34,929 nucleotides of DNA from CAYJLC01 sp044426355 (GTDB lineage: Bacteria > Bacillota > Clostridia > Oscillospirales > Butyricicoccaceae), in contig JAWXUO010000019.1 of assembly GCA_044426355.1 (NCBI GenBank), positions 1 through 34,929 on the forward strand, written 5' to 3'. Made by a program: the position numbers and the translations under genes. The notes under the pieces are model-generated. The model was not told the DNA's origin and did not search any database. It saw only the letters and a list, made by a program, of their open reading frames with translations. This document shows positions 1-8,763 of the stretch, in pieces (position 1 is the first letter of the stretch; each line of letters starts with the position of its first letter).

Positions 1-60
1 CCACCAATGGGTCAGCCACCAATGGGTCAGCCACCAATGGGACAGCCACCAATGGGGCAA
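1..60 (+). repeat. Four tandem 15-bp repeats coding for a PPMGQ linker
   Basis: Four head-to-tail 15-bp units (CCACCAATGGGTCAG and near copies) run from the first base. Copies 1 and 2 are identical. Copy 3 changes one base and copy 4 two. The unit length is a multiple of three, so copy changes would only lengthen or shorten the linker in the FliN/FliY protein. The array may continue upstream of the window. Confidence 0.9.
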
Positions 61-495
61 GATATGTATGGTATGCAATACAATCCATATCAAATGCAAC
101 CTCAGTTTAATCCATATGTTAATCCATATGGTGGGCAACCACAAATGCTAAAACCAGATATGTCAGGTCTTAGAAATGCAGAGTTTCCTGTATATGCACA
201 AGGAGCTCCTACATCAGGACCTTTTGGCACAAACTTAAACCTTCTTATGGGAGTTGTGCTTGATATTTCTGTAGTTGTTGGTAGATCTAAACAAAAAATT
301 AAAGATATAGTAGATTTTGGTGAAGGTACACTGATAGAACTAGACAAACAAACTGGAGCACCAGCAGAGATAGTTGTTAATGGTCAATTACTAGCATATG
401 GCGACGTAATCGTAGTTGGCGACAACTTTGGTGTAAGGGTTACAGAGATAGTTGGTACAAAAGAATTGCTAGATTCTTTAAATACTGAAAAATAA
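1..495 (+). CDS. fliY: Flagellar motor switch protein FliN/FliY, C-terminal part (5' truncated by window)
   Basis: The reading frame is open from base 1, so the start lies upstream of the window and only the C-terminal part is seen. The first 20 residues are four copies of a Pro-Pro-Met-Gly-Gln unit, followed by a Met/Gln/Asn/Pro/Tyr-rich low-complexity linker to about residue 65. The last 85 residues form a SpoA (surface presentation of antigens) domain as in FliN. It has the hydrophobic start NLLMGVVLDISVVVG, the middle segment GTLIELDKQTGAPAEIVVNG and the end VVVGDNFGVRVTEIVG. In the family this domain builds the lower C-ring of the switch and binds FliM and export components. Position directly before cheY-fliO-fliP matches Bacillus/Clostridium fliY, whose CheC-like N-terminal half would lie upstream. 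Whether it is FliY (with the phosphatase half) or plain FliN cannot be decided here. Confidence 0.85.
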   Translation, partial: PPMGQPPMGQPPMGQPPMGQDMYGMQYNPYQMQPQFNPYVNPYGGQPQMLKPDMSGLRNAEFPVYAQGAPTSGPFGTNLNLLMGVVLDISVVVGRSKQKIKDIVDFGEGTLIELDKQTGAPAEIVVNGQLLAYGDVIVVGDNFGVRVTEIVGTKELLDSLNTEK

Positions 496-568
496 GTATT
501 GAAAAATATTATAAAATAGTGTAGAATAGTATAAATTAGAAAAATTAAATTATTAATTGGAGGATAAT

Positions 569-931
569 ATGTATAAGATTTTATTAGTAGACGACGCTGG
601 CTTTATGAGAAAAATGGTTCAAACACACCTAAGTAAAGCAGGTTACACAAACTTTGTTGAGGCAGAAGATGGTGCACAAGCTATAGAAAAATATGCTTCA
701 GAAAAACCAGACCTTGTTATCATGGACATTACTATGCCTAATGTTGATGGTGTTGAGGCTTTAGAAAGAATTAAATCAACAAACCCAGAATCAAAAATTG
801 TTATGTGTTCGGCAATGGGTCAAGAAACAATGGTTATGAAAGCTATCCAACTTGGTGCTTTAGACTTTATTGTTAAACCTTTTAAACAAGATAGAATAGT
901 AAGTACTGTAAATAAAATATTACCATTATAA
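569..931 (+). CDS. cheY: Chemotaxis response regulator CheY
   Basis: A 120-residue stand-alone receiver domain, the usual CheY size. Visible motifs are the acidic pair Asp8-Asp9 (LLVDD), the phospho-acceptor Asp53 in VIMDITMPN, the Ser in VMCSAMG, and the Lys in FIVKPF near the C-terminus. No output domain is present. Phospho-CheY is expected to act on the flagellar switch; in Bacillus-type systems it binds FliM/FliY. An in-frame TTG lies 12 bases upstream at 557, but it overlaps the GGAGG ribosome binding site. GGAGG sits 5 bases before the ATG at 569, which is therefore the chosen start. The gene lies between fliN/fliY and fliO, as in Bacillus subtilis. Confidence 0.92.
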   Translation: MYKILLVDDAGFMRKMVQTHLSKAGYTNFVEAEDGAQAIEKYASEKPDLVIMDITMPNVDGVEALERIKSTNPESKIVMCSAMGQETMVMKAIQLGALDFIVKPFKQDRIVSTVNKILPL

Positions 932-999
932 TACATACTATAATGTAAATTTGGAAGTATATTTTATATATTATTTCACATAGAAGGAGAGAAATACCT

Positions 1000-1362
1000 T
1001 TGGATTTTATGTCAATTTTATCAACTCTTATAACTTTGGTTTTGGTAGTTGGGATATTTGTAGGAGCGTATTATGTTTCTAAATATGTTGCAGTAGGATA
1101 TAATAAAAATACTGTTTATGGTCAAAGCATAGTAGAGATTATTGAAAGAAAACCAATTTCTCGAGACCAATCTTTACTTGTTGTAAAAATATCGGAAAAA
1201 GTAATTTTGCTTGGTGTATCACCACAAAATATACAAGAAATTTCAACGTTTAATAGCGAGGATTTTGAAGTAAAAGAACCAATTGAAGTTTTAGAAAAGA
1301 CTAAAACTTCAGAAAGCTTTAAAGATATTTTTAATAAATACACAAACAAAAGCGAGAAGTAG
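1000..1362 (+). CDS. fliO: Flagellar biosynthesis protein FliO (FliZ-like)
   Basis: A 120-residue protein with one N-terminal membrane segment (about residues 5-27, LITLVLVVGIFVGAYYV), then a small cytoplasmic domain. The KISEKVILLGVSPQNI stretch is the typical FliO core, where a short beta-rich domain follows IVEIIERKPISRDQSLLVV. FliO is a poorly conserved helper that stabilises FliP during assembly of the type III export gate. Start: AGGAGA at about 985-989 lies 10 bases before a TTG at 1000. The next ATG (1009) would be about 19 bases away, so the TTG start is preferred. Length and place between cheY and fliP fit the family; sequence conservation alone would be weak. Confidence 0.8.
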   Translation: MDFMSILSTLITLVLVVGIFVGAYYVSKYVAVGYNKNTVYGQSIVEIIERKPISRDQSLLVVKISEKVILLGVSPQNIQEISTFNSEDFEVKEPIEVLEKTKTSESFKDIFNKYTNKSEK

Positions 1363-1382
1363 AATTTTTAGGAGAAGGTGGC

Positions 1383-2174
1383 ATGATACAAAACAAATTA
1401 GAGATGTCATCAAAGCTTGCAAAATATAAAAAAGTATTACTTCTTCTGTTAATTAGTTTATTTGTTTTTCAAATAAGTGTATTTGCAGCAGATATTTCTA
1501 TAGATTTATCAACAGATGAATCGGGTTATCTGGGTGGTTTTGACCTACTGTTTTTATTTGCTTTTTTAACACTTGCACCATATCTTTTGATGATGATGAC
1601 AAGTTTTACAAGGATAATTATTGTATTTTCTTTTTTACGAACAGCTATTGGACTACAAACAACACCACCAAACCAAGTAGTAGTAGGACTTTCTTTATTT
1701 TTAACTTTATTCATAATGCAACCTGTATTATACGAAGTTAACGAAACGGCAGTCGAGCCATATATGGCTGGAACTATAACGCAAGAAGAAGCTTTTGACA
1801 ATTTTTCAAGGCCTATTAAAAAATTCATGTTAACGCAAATTCGAGAACAAGAATTAGATATGTTTTTATCACTTGCAGGTCAAAAAGAAGCAATAAGCGA
1901 TTTGAACGAAGAAAGTTTGTTAGCTTTAGGATTCGAAGTAATTGTACCAGCGTTTATAACTAGAGAACTTAAAAATGCATTTACAATGGGTTTTTTATTG
2001 TTTTTGCCTTTTTTAGTAATAGATTTAGTTGTTGCGAGTACGCTTATGTCGATGGGTATGGTTATGCTTCCTCCTACAACAATTGCATTGCCTTTTAAAA
2101 TAATGCTTTTTGTAGTTGTAGATGGTTGGAGCTTGCTGATAGAGATGCTCGTCACGAGTTTTATGGTAAATTAA
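1383..2174 (+). CDS. fliP: Flagellar export gate protein FliP
   Basis: 263 residues, the usual length. A basic N-terminus followed by a hydrophobic stretch ending ISVFAADIS looks like the cleavable signal peptide typical of FliP. Family signatures are visible: LMMMTSFTRIIIVFSFLRTAIGLQ, then TPPNQVVVGLSLFLTLFIM, and at the C-terminus VVASTLMSMGMVMLPP. FliP forms, with FliQ and FliR, the helical export-gate complex at the centre of the flagellar type III secretion apparatus. A strong AGGAG lies just before the ATG. It is followed 15 bases later by fliQ, in the canonical fliOPQR order. Confidence 0.95.
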   Translation: MIQNKLEMSSKLAKYKKVLLLLLISLFVFQISVFAADISIDLSTDESGYLGGFDLLFLFAFLTLAPYLLMMMTSFTRIIIVFSFLRTAIGLQTTPPNQVVVGLSLFLTLFIMQPVLYEVNETAVEPYMAGTITQEEAFDNFSRPIKKFMLTQIREQELDMFLSLAGQKEAISDLNEESLLALGFEVIVPAFITRELKNAFTMGFLLFLPFLVIDLVVASTLMSMGMVMLPPTTIALPFKIMLFVVVDGWSLLIEMLVTSFMVN

Positions 2175-2189
2175 TAGGAGTGAATAAAA

Positions 2190-2453
2190 TTGAACCAAAA
2201 TGAAGTTTTAGAGGTTTTTACCCGTACCATAATTCTTATTTTAACTTTAGCAGGACCGTTATTACTAGTTAGTATAACTCTAGGTCTTTTGGTTTCAATA
2301 TTTCAAGCAGCTACTCAAATAAATGAGCAAACGATGACTTTTGTTCCAAAAGTTATAGCTATAGCTTTGGTTTTGATTATGTCTGGTTCGTGGATGCTTA
2401 CAAGCTTAATGGAATTTTTTAATTATTTATTAGAAATAATGATAGGTTTGTGA
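2190..2453 (+). CDS. fliQ: Flagellar export gate protein FliQ
   Basis: An 87-residue, almost wholly hydrophobic protein with two membrane segments (about residues 15-38 and 52-75), the normal FliQ size. The conserved loop LVSIFQAATQINEQTMTFVP between the segments is the family hallmark. FliQ is a subunit of the FliP5Q4R1 export gate. The start is TTG at 2190, preceded by AGGAG in TAATAGGAGTG. The gene sits between fliP and fliR, and its stop codon is 4 bases before the fliR ATG, which suggests translational coupling. Confidence 0.93.
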   Translation: MNQNEVLEVFTRTIILILTLAGPLLLVSITLGLLVSIFQAATQINEQTMTFVPKVIAIALVLIMSGSWMLTSLMEFFNYLLEIMIGL

Positions 2454-2457
2454 TTTT

Positions 2458-3228
2458 ATGAGCATAGATATTTTAATTGAAGAACTAAGTATTTTTATTT
2501 TAGTTTTTTGTAGAGTTGTAGGCTTGATAATATTTAACCCCTTGTTTGCAAGGTCAAATGTTCCTTCGCAAGTACGATTAGGTTTAGTTTTAGGTTTAAC
2601 AATACTTATTGCTCAACCATTTACATTAGACGATTTGCCTAATTTTACAGATATGACTTTTATAGGAATTATGCTTTTAGAATTGTCTTTTGGTTTAGTT
2701 GCTGGATATATTTTTCAGTACTTTTATTTTATGCTGTTTACAGCAGGTGATATTATAGACATGGGAATAGGTCTTTCAATGGCAAAAGCCTTTGACCCCG
2801 GAACAAACTTACAAGTTTCTGTTTCTGGTAATATATTTCAAATCATGTTTATCGTATATTTTTTTACTACAGATAGCCATTTAACATTGATAAAGCTTGT
2901 AGCTTTGTCTTATGATTATATAGGTTTGGGATTAATGAGCTTTAATGGCGATGTCATTAAATTTATGATTTCATTATTCTCAACAACTTTTTTGCTTGCA
3001 ATACAATTGGTATTACCTTTTGCAGCAGCTTCTTTTACCTTAGAAATGTCTATGGGTATTCTTATGAAGCTGATACCTCAAATAAACGTGTTTGTTATAA
3101 ACTTTCAGTTTAAAGTATTGCTTGGAATTATTCTTTTATTTTTATTCGCATCAGCAATATCCGAATACCTTTTAGGTCATATGGATACTATGCTTAAAAC
3201 TATAGTAGAGCTTTTCTACATTATGTAG
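2458..3228 (+). CDS. fliR: Flagellar export gate protein FliR
   Basis: 256 residues, highly hydrophobic with several membrane spans. FliR-type motifs include FCRVVGLIIFNPLF near the N-terminus and FTAGDIIDMGIGLSMAKAFDP in the middle, corresponding to the conserved GxxIgxqmGlsfA-DP region. Near the C-terminus are FAAASFTLEMSMGILMKLIP and PQINVFVINFQFKVLLG. FliR is the single-copy subunit of the export gate. No strong ribosome binding site precedes the ATG, and the stop of fliQ lies only 4 bases upstream, so translation probably depends on coupling. It is followed by flhB as a separate gene; a FliR-FlhB fusion, known in some clostridia, is not present. Confidence 0.93.
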   Translation: MSIDILIEELSIFILVFCRVVGLIIFNPLFARSNVPSQVRLGLVLGLTILIAQPFTLDDLPNFTDMTFIGIMLLELSFGLVAGYIFQYFYFMLFTAGDIIDMGIGLSMAKAFDPGTNLQVSVSGNIFQIMFIVYFFTTDSHLTLIKLVALSYDYIGLGLMSFNGDVIKFMISLFSTTFLLAIQLVLPFAAASFTLEMSMGILMKLIPQINVFVINFQFKVLLGIILLFLFASAISEYLLGHMDTMLKTIVELFYIM

Positions 3229-3248
3229 CTTTTTAAGGGGGGAGAAAC

Positions 3249-4313
3249 TTGGCAGGAGAAAAAACGGAGCAAGCCACCTCCAAGAGGAAACAGGACGAAC
3301 GGAAAAAGGGTAACATCTTTATGAGCCGTGAGATTACATCTGTTTCTTCTCTTGTAGTTATTTTTACGGCTTTAAACTTCTTGCTTCCATCAAGTTTTTT
3401 TACACTCGGAGTATTTATGGAAAAGTATTTCTTAATGGGATCTTTTCAAAAAACTTTAGTTATAAAAGATATGACTAATATTTTTATCGACTGTGCTATT
3501 ATGTATGCAAGGTCAGCAATGCCATTTTTAATTATAGCTATATTAGCTTCTGTAGTTGTTACAATGCTACAAACAAAAATGCTTTTTGCGTTAGATACAC
3601 TGAAATTTAAAGGTGAAAGAATAAATCCAATAAGTGGGATTAAAAAAATGTTTTCTATGAGAAGTATAGTAGAACTTTTAAAGTCTGCTGCGAAAATAGG
3701 ACTTCTCGTTTATATTATCTATTATGTTATGAAAGACGAAATTAATAGTCTTCCAAGACTTTTAGGTGTGTCGCCTTTACAGGCGATGGCATATACAGGT
3801 TCAAATGTTATGCAAATTATTATACTCGCAGGGCTTGCGTTCTCATCTATCGGGGTAGCCGATTATATTTATCAATGGTGGCAATACGAAAAAAATCTTC
3901 GTATGAGTAAACAAGACATCAAAGATGAATATAAACAAATGGAAGGTGACCCTCAAGTTAAAGGACAAATCAAACAAATGCAACGTGAACGTTCTCGTCG
4001 AAGAATGATGCAAAACGTTCAACATGCTGATGTTATAGTTAGAAACCCAACGCACTATGCTGTTGCTTTAAAATATGATAAAGACGAGATGGAAGCACCT
4101 ATGGTTGTAGCTAAAGGTAAAGACAATCTTGCTCTAAGAATTATTGCAGAAGGTGAAAAGCATGGTGTATATATAAAAGAAGATAGACCTCTCGCACGTG
4201 CATTATATGAAACTGTTGAAGTAGATCAGCCAGTTCCAGAAATGCATTACAAAGCGATTGCAACTATCTTTGCATATTTGCTACAACTCAAGGGAGAAAA
4301 GGAAAATGATTAA
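3249..4313 (+). CDS. flhB: Flagellar export switch protein FlhB
   Basis: 354 residues, the usual length. The N-terminus GEKTEQATSKRKQDERKKGN is the conserved FlhB opening. Four membrane segments follow up to about residue 215. The cytoplasmic domain begins MSKQDIKDEYKQMEGDPQVK and contains the self-cleaving NPTH site in VRNPTHYAVALKYD. In the family, cleavage between Asn and Pro switches export from rod/hook to filament substrates. The start is TTG at 3249, 6 bases after a very strong AAGGGGGGAG. The next gene, flhA, begins 4 bases after the stop codon. Confidence 0.95.
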   Translation: MAGEKTEQATSKRKQDERKKGNIFMSREITSVSSLVVIFTALNFLLPSSFFTLGVFMEKYFLMGSFQKTLVIKDMTNIFIDCAIMYARSAMPFLIIAILASVVVTMLQTKMLFALDTLKFKGERINPISGIKKMFSMRSIVELLKSAAKIGLLVYIIYYVMKDEINSLPRLLGVSPLQAMAYTGSNVMQIIILAGLAFSSIGVADYIYQWWQYEKNLRMSKQDIKDEYKQMEGDPQVKGQIKQMQRERSRRRMMQNVQHADVIVRNPTHYAVALKYDKDEMEAPMVVAKGKDNLALRIIAEGEKHGVYIKEDRPLARALYETVEVDQPVPEMHYKAIATIFAYLLQLKGEKEND

Positions 4314-4316
4314 ACT

Positions 4317-6389
4317 ATGGATTTAAAAATTTTAAATAATGGTGTAGCGATTTCTATAGTAATGATAGTTGCAGCTTTAATCATTCCACTATCTACTGTT
4401 TTGCTAGATTTTTTATTTATACTTAATCTAACAATCGCATTAGTTATCCTACTTATAACAATGTATATTACAGAGCCTTTAGAGCTTGCTATATTTCCGT
4501 CGTTACTATTAATAACAACGCTGTTTAGACTGGTGCTTAATGTATCTTCTACACGTTCTATACTAGAAAACGAAGGATATGCAGGCGAAGTTGTTGACAC
4601 TTTCGGTCAATTCGTTATTCGTGGTAATGTAATAGTTGGTTTAGTTATATTTATAATCATAGTTTTAGTTCAGTTTATGGTTATCACAAAAGGTGCTGAG
4701 CGTGTTGCTGAAGTTTCTGCAAGGTTTACACTTGATGCGATGCCTGGTAAACAAATGGCGATAGATGCCGATTTAAGCTCAGGGCTTATAGATGAACAAG
4801 GAGCAAAAGATAGACGTGAAAAAATCCAAAGAGAAGCAGATTTCTTCGGTTCGATGGATGGTGCGTCAAAATTCGTAAAAGGTGATGCAATTATTTCGAT
4901 AATTGTTACAATAATAAACCTTTTAGGTGGTATTACAATGGGTTTTGTTAACGATATAGGTGATTTTTCATATATCGTTGATACTTATACAATATCTACC
5001 GTTGGTGATGGACTTATGAGCCAAATCCCAGCACTATTAATTTCGGTTGCAACAGGTATGATAGTTACTCGTTCGGCGTCTGGTTCTAACCTAAACGTTG
5101 ATATTATCGAGCAATTTACATCTAAACCAACTGCATTATTAATTGCTGGTTGTGCGTTACCGTTTTTAATGTTTATAGGTTTCCCAGCACCACAAGTTTT
5201 AACTATCGCAGGTACTCTTATAGGTCTTTCAATATATCTAACGAAAAAACCTAAATCAACAGCTTTAGAAATTCCTGTGGATAGTATTCCAGAAACTATA
5301 GAAGAAGTTACAAGCGAAGTTTCGTTTTATAAAAATCTTGATAATATCTACGGTCTTTTAAATGTTGACCCGATAAGCATACAAGTTGGATATAGCTTGC
5401 TTCCTTTGGTAGATGAAGGTAGTGGTGGTAGCTTTCTTGACCGTGTAGTAATGCTTAGAAAACAATTTGCAGATACTATGGGCATGGTTATTCCTCCACT
5501 AAGGATTACCGACCGAGGCGACCTTAACCCAAACCAATATGAAATTAAACTACGTGGCGAAGCAATCGCAATAGGCGAGGTTTTAGTTGACCACTATTTA
5601 GGTATAGCACCTGCCGATATTTTAGAATCAGATGTTATAGATGGTATAGAAACAGTAGACCCTGCTTTTAATATGCCAGCAAAATGGATAAGTGATGACC
5701 GTAGAATAGAAGCAGAAACAGCAGGATATACACTGATTGACCCTACGTCTGTTATAATTACTCACTTGTCAGAAATAATTAGAGTGCATGCTCATGAATT
5801 ATTAAGCCGTAGCGAAGTAAAACGTATGATAGATAATTTAAAAAGAACAAATGAGGATATTGTTAATGATACAATACCAAATGCGATTACATTAAACAAT
5901 CTTCAAAGAGTTTTAAGAGCTTTGCTAAAAGAAGGTATACCTATTATCGACCTTGAGGTTATTTTAGAAACATTAGGAGATTTTGCTCCAACTGTAAAAG
6001 ATAACGATTTATTAATTGAATATGTAAGACAATCTTTAAAACGTACAATAACACACCATTATTCAGAGGCAGGCCAGCTAAAAATAATTGGTCTTGATAG
6101 TACAATCGAAGATTTGATTATAAAAAATATTAAAAAAGTTGATGGTGGAGCATACTTAAATCTTGACCCTAGCATAATACAAAGAATTATGCAAAGTACA
6201 AAAGAACAAGTTGAAAATATAAGCAAACTAGTTCAAACACCGATAATACTCACATCTCCATATGTAAGAATATATTTCAAAAAACTATTAGAACAATTTT
6301 ATCCAGATGTAACAGTTTTATCAATTAATGATTTAGATTCAAGCGTAAATATTCAAGCTCTTGGAAATATTACATTAAACCAAGCTTAA
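4317..6389 (+). CDS. flhA: Flagellar export protein FlhA
   Basis: 690 residues, full length for the family. The N-terminal half has about eight membrane spans, and the FHIPEP signature is plain in EVSARFTLDAMPGKQMAID-AD-SGLIDE. The C-terminal half (from about residue 345) is the cytoplasmic ring domain that docks chaperone-substrate complexes. It contains LRITDRGDLNPNQYEIKLRG and, near the end, a conserved TSPYVRIYFKKLLEQ stretch. The ATG follows the flhB stop by 4 bases. In B. subtilis flhF and flhG would follow; here the next gene is fliA, 38 bases downstream. Confidence 0.96.
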   Translation: MDLKILNNGVAISIVMIVAALIIPLSTVLLDFLFILNLTIALVILLITMYITEPLELAIFPSLLLITTLFRLVLNVSSTRSILENEGYAGEVVDTFGQFVIRGNVIVGLVIFIIIVLVQFMVITKGAERVAEVSARFTLDAMPGKQMAIDADLSSGLIDEQGAKDRREKIQREADFFGSMDGASKFVKGDAIISIIVTIINLLGGITMGFVNDIGDFSYIVDTYTISTVGDGLMSQIPALLISVATGMIVTRSASGSNLNVDIIEQFTSKPTALLIAGCALPFLMFIGFPAPQVLTIAGTLIGLSIYLTKKPKSTALEIPVDSIPETIEEVTSEVSFYKNLDNIYGLLNVDPISIQVGYSLLPLVDEGSGGSFLDRVVMLRKQFADTMGMVIPPLRITDRGDLNPNQYEIKLRGEAIAIGEVLVDHYLGIAPADILESDVIDGIETVDPAFNMPAKWISDDRRIEAETAGYTLIDPTSVIITHLSEIIRVHAHELLSRSEVKRMIDNLKRTNEDIVNDTIPNAITLNNLQRVLRALLKEGIPIIDLEVILETLGDFAPTVKDNDLLIEYVRQSLKRTITHHYSEAGQLKIIGLDSTIEDLIIKNIKKVDGGAYLNLDPSIIQRIMQSTKEQVENISKLVQTPIILTSPYVRIYFKKLLEQFYPDVTVLSINDLDSSVNIQALGNITLNQA

Positions 6390-6427
6390 AGAAGGAGCAA
6401 TGATAATTTAAAGGAGGGAGGAAACCA

Positions 6428-7213
6428 ATGGATGCAACATCGAGAATTCAAGATGTAAAACTTGAAGACCCAGAAGATTTAATGATAAGATATAAAGAAA
6501 CTGGCGATGTAGAGCTTAGAAATAAGCTTGTAATGCATTATTTGAATTATGTAAACGTTGCAGTTTACAGTGCAAGATCGGTTTTACTCTCGAATATTTC
6601 TTTCGAAGATTTTTTCAACGAAGGAATAATCGCCTTAATAGATTGTATAGAAAGATACGACCCATATAGAGGAGTCGCAACTTTTGATACATATAGCTAC
6701 TCTGGAATTAGAGGAGCTATCTTAAAATATCATAGAAAACAAAATTGGTTACCAAATAGACTGTGGGACGCTAGAAACAAAATTTCTAAAGCTCGCACAG
6801 AACTAGAACAAAAATTAATGAGAGAGCCTACTTCAAAAGAAATTGCACAACATTTAGGTATGACAGAAGAAATTTTATCTAAATATACAATGGAAATGTC
6901 TGTTGTAAATACATTATCTTTTGAGGATTTAATAGGAGAAACTTTTGGTAAAGTTTCGCAGTTGTCAAACGATGTAGTTATGGATAATATCGACGCAAGC
7001 GTTATGATAAACGAAATGCATATTGCTCTTGCTAAAGCGATAGATAATCTAACACCAAAACAAAAACAAGTAGTAAGCTTAAATTATTTCGAGGGGTTAA
7101 ATCTTCGAGAAATAGGAATAGTGCTTGATATATCACAACAAAGAGTTTCTCAAATAAGAAAAAAAGCATTAGATGCTTTGCAAGAAAATTTAAAAGATTT
7201 TAAACCTGAATAA
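6428..7213 (+). CDS. fliA: RNA polymerase sigma factor for flagellar genes, sigma-28 type (FliA/SigD)
   Basis: 261 residues, close to SigD/FliA length. Region 2 is visible in the YLNYVNVAVYSARSV to FFNEGIIALIDCIERYDP stretch, followed by FDTYSYSGIRGAILKYHRK. This is the region 2.3/2.4 pattern of sigma-28, where the usual arginine-rich loop is partly replaced. Region 3 runs through EPTSKEIAQHLGMTEE. Region 4 shows LTPKQKQVVSLNYFEGLNL with the helix-turn-helix ISQQRVSQIRKKALDAL. It is expected to direct RNA polymerase to late flagellar promoters and to be held by the anti-sigma factor FlgM, which is not in this window. AAGGAGGGAGG precedes the ATG. It is followed 19 bases later by flgF. Confidence 0.93.
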   Translation: MDATSRIQDVKLEDPEDLMIRYKETGDVELRNKLVMHYLNYVNVAVYSARSVLLSNISFEDFFNEGIIALIDCIERYDPYRGVATFDTYSYSGIRGAILKYHRKQNWLPNRLWDARNKISKARTELEQKLMREPTSKEIAQHLGMTEEILSKYTMEMSVVNTLSFEDLIGETFGKVSQLSNDVVMDNIDASVMINEMHIALAKAIDNLTPKQKQVVSLNYFEGLNLREIGIVLDISQQRVSQIRKKALDALQENLKDFKPE

Positions 7214-7232
7214 GGAAGAAAGCGAGGATAAA

Positions 7233-7985
7233 ATGTTAAGTGGATTTTATACGATAGCCTCTGGTATTTTAACTAGACAACACCAAATTGATGTAATAGG
7301 TAATAATTTAACAAATATAAATACTCCTGGATACAAAACAGAAACAGCACTAATAGGAACGTTTGAACAAGAAATGTTAATTCGTCTTGAAGATAAGAGT
7401 GAAAATAATTTATCTCCGTCTATGTCAACTTCTGCAATTATAACTGATGTGCAAACTCTTTATAGCACAGGTTTAATGAGTGAAACAGGAAGAACTTTAG
7501 ACATGGCTATAAATGGGGAAGGCTTTTTTGAAATAGCAGGCGACGATGGTCAACAATATATTACTCGTGTTGGGCAATTTGATTTAGATACAGAAGGATA
7601 TTTAATTCTTCCAGGTATCGGTAGAGTGCAAAGCACAAGTGGCGATATACAAATTGGTACAGATAAATTTACGGTAGGCAAAGATGGAATTATTTTAGAT
7701 GCTGAGGGAAGCGAAATTGCAACATTATCACTTGTAACAGTTGCAGATGGCGTAGACCTTATTAAACATTCGAACAATATGTATAGTGTTCAAGAAGGCG
7801 ACGAACTTCTACAAGCAACTGGCGAACTTTTACAAGGAATTTCTGAGCTATCAAATGTTGATATGAATCTAGAAATGACAAGACTTATAGCAGCACAAAG
7901 AGGTTTTCAATCTTGTAGTGCAGCACTTCAAATAATGGATTCGATAAATAGCAAAGCTATTTCACAACTTGGAAGTTTATCTTAA
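7233..7985 (+). CDS. flgF: Flagellar hook-basal body rod protein, FlgF/FlgG family (FlhO-like)
   Basis: 250 residues with the N-terminal rod signature of the axial protein family, ASGILTRQHQIDVIGNNLTN followed by INTPGYKT. The central DMAINGEGFFEIAGDDGQQY segment (the GxGFF motif) starts the hook-like domain. The C-terminal coiled-coil segment SNVDMNLEMTRLIAAQRGFQ is also typical. Such proteins are exported through the type III apparatus without a signal peptide and build the rod. A second, paralogous gene follows directly. The pair corresponds to flhO-flhP of B. subtilis, and which one is the true FlgF versus FlgG is not certain from sequence alone. Confidence 0.82.
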   Translation: MLSGFYTIASGILTRQHQIDVIGNNLTNINTPGYKTETALIGTFEQEMLIRLEDKSENNLSPSMSTSAIITDVQTLYSTGLMSETGRTLDMAINGEGFFEIAGDDGQQYITRVGQFDLDTEGYLILPGIGRVQSTSGDIQIGTDKFTVGKDGIILDAEGSEIATLSLVTVADGVDLIKHSNNMYSVQEGDELLQATGELLQGISELSNVDMNLEMTRLIAAQRGFQSCSAALQIMDSINSKAISQLGSLS

Positions 7986-8002
7986 TTTAAGGAGAATATA
8001 AA

Positions 8003-8752
8003 ATGAGATCGGTTTTTTATACAGGAGCTTCAGGCTTGATGGCTCAACAACAATATATGAATAATGTTGCAAACAATATAGCGAATGTAAATACTACAGG
8101 TTATCAAACGAAATCAGTTTCTTTTGAAGCTTTAGTATCACGTGAAATGTATGTAAATACTGAAACAGACCCATTAGTAGGATTAGGTACAAAATGCGTA
8201 TCAACTGGAATGGCTGTAGGTCAAGGTGGATATAAAAATACACTTTTGCTATCAGACTTTGCTGTAGTTGGAGATGGATTTTTTGCTATTGATGTTGGCA
8301 CAGATGTTATAGAGTATACTCGTGATGGAACGTTTTCTTTATCTATGGACGGAGAAACTGGATACCTTACAACTCAAGATGGTTCATATGTTTTAGACAC
8401 AGAAGGAAACAGAATTGAAGTACCTCGTGTTACAAATGGTGACGGTGAGGCTATGCAGTCTTTTGACTTTGGTGGTCTATCACAAGTAATCGGTGTATAC
8501 ACTTTCGACTATGCTTCGGCGTTGTCTTCGGTTTCTAATAATAGATTTGTTGCAAATGATAAAACTGGCGAAGCTCAAGTTTTAGAAAACAGTTTCAATA
8601 GTATTTTACAAGGTTCTCTTGAAAACTCAGGAGTTTCTATGGAAGACGAAATGGCAGCTCTTATAACAGGTCAAAGAGCATACCAAATAAGTGCAAGAGT
8701 AGTTCAAGTTGGCGATGAAAACGCACAAACTATAAACAGCTTACGAAGATAG
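8003..8752 (+). CDS. flgG: Flagellar basal-body rod protein, FlgG family (FlhP-like)
   Basis: 249 residues, paralogous to the preceding gene. The N-terminus has TGASGLMAQQQYMNNVANNI followed by ANVNTTGYQTKSVSFE. The GDGFFAIDVG motif marks the central domain. The end LENSGVSMEDEMAALITGQ then RAYQISARVVQ matches the FlgG C-terminal helix. It is expected to form part of the distal rod joining the basal body and hook. AAGGAGAATATAAAATG provides a clear start. It is 17 bases after the previous stop and 11 bases before cheC. Confidence 0.82.
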   Translation: MRSVFYTGASGLMAQQQYMNNVANNIANVNTTGYQTKSVSFEALVSREMYVNTETDPLVGLGTKCVSTGMAVGQGGYKNTLLLSDFAVVGDGFFAIDVGTDVIEYTRDGTFSLSMDGETGYLTTQDGSYVLDTEGNRIEVPRVTNGDGEAMQSFDFGGLSQVIGVYTFDYASALSSVSNNRFVANDKTGEAQVLENSFNSILQGSLENSGVSMEDEMAALITGQRAYQISARVVQVGDENAQTINSLRR

Positions 8753-8763
8753 GAGAATAAATT

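Noticed and set aside
557..568. TTG start for cheY, giving four extra residues
   Set aside because: The codon overlaps the GGAGG ribosome binding site of the ATG at 569, and CheY proteins normally start at that point.
6400..6411. Functional three-codon leader peptide (Met-Ile-Ile) before fliA
   Set aside because: Its ribosome binding site is only two bases from the ATG, so translation is doubtful. It is kept only as part of the note on missing flhF/flhG.
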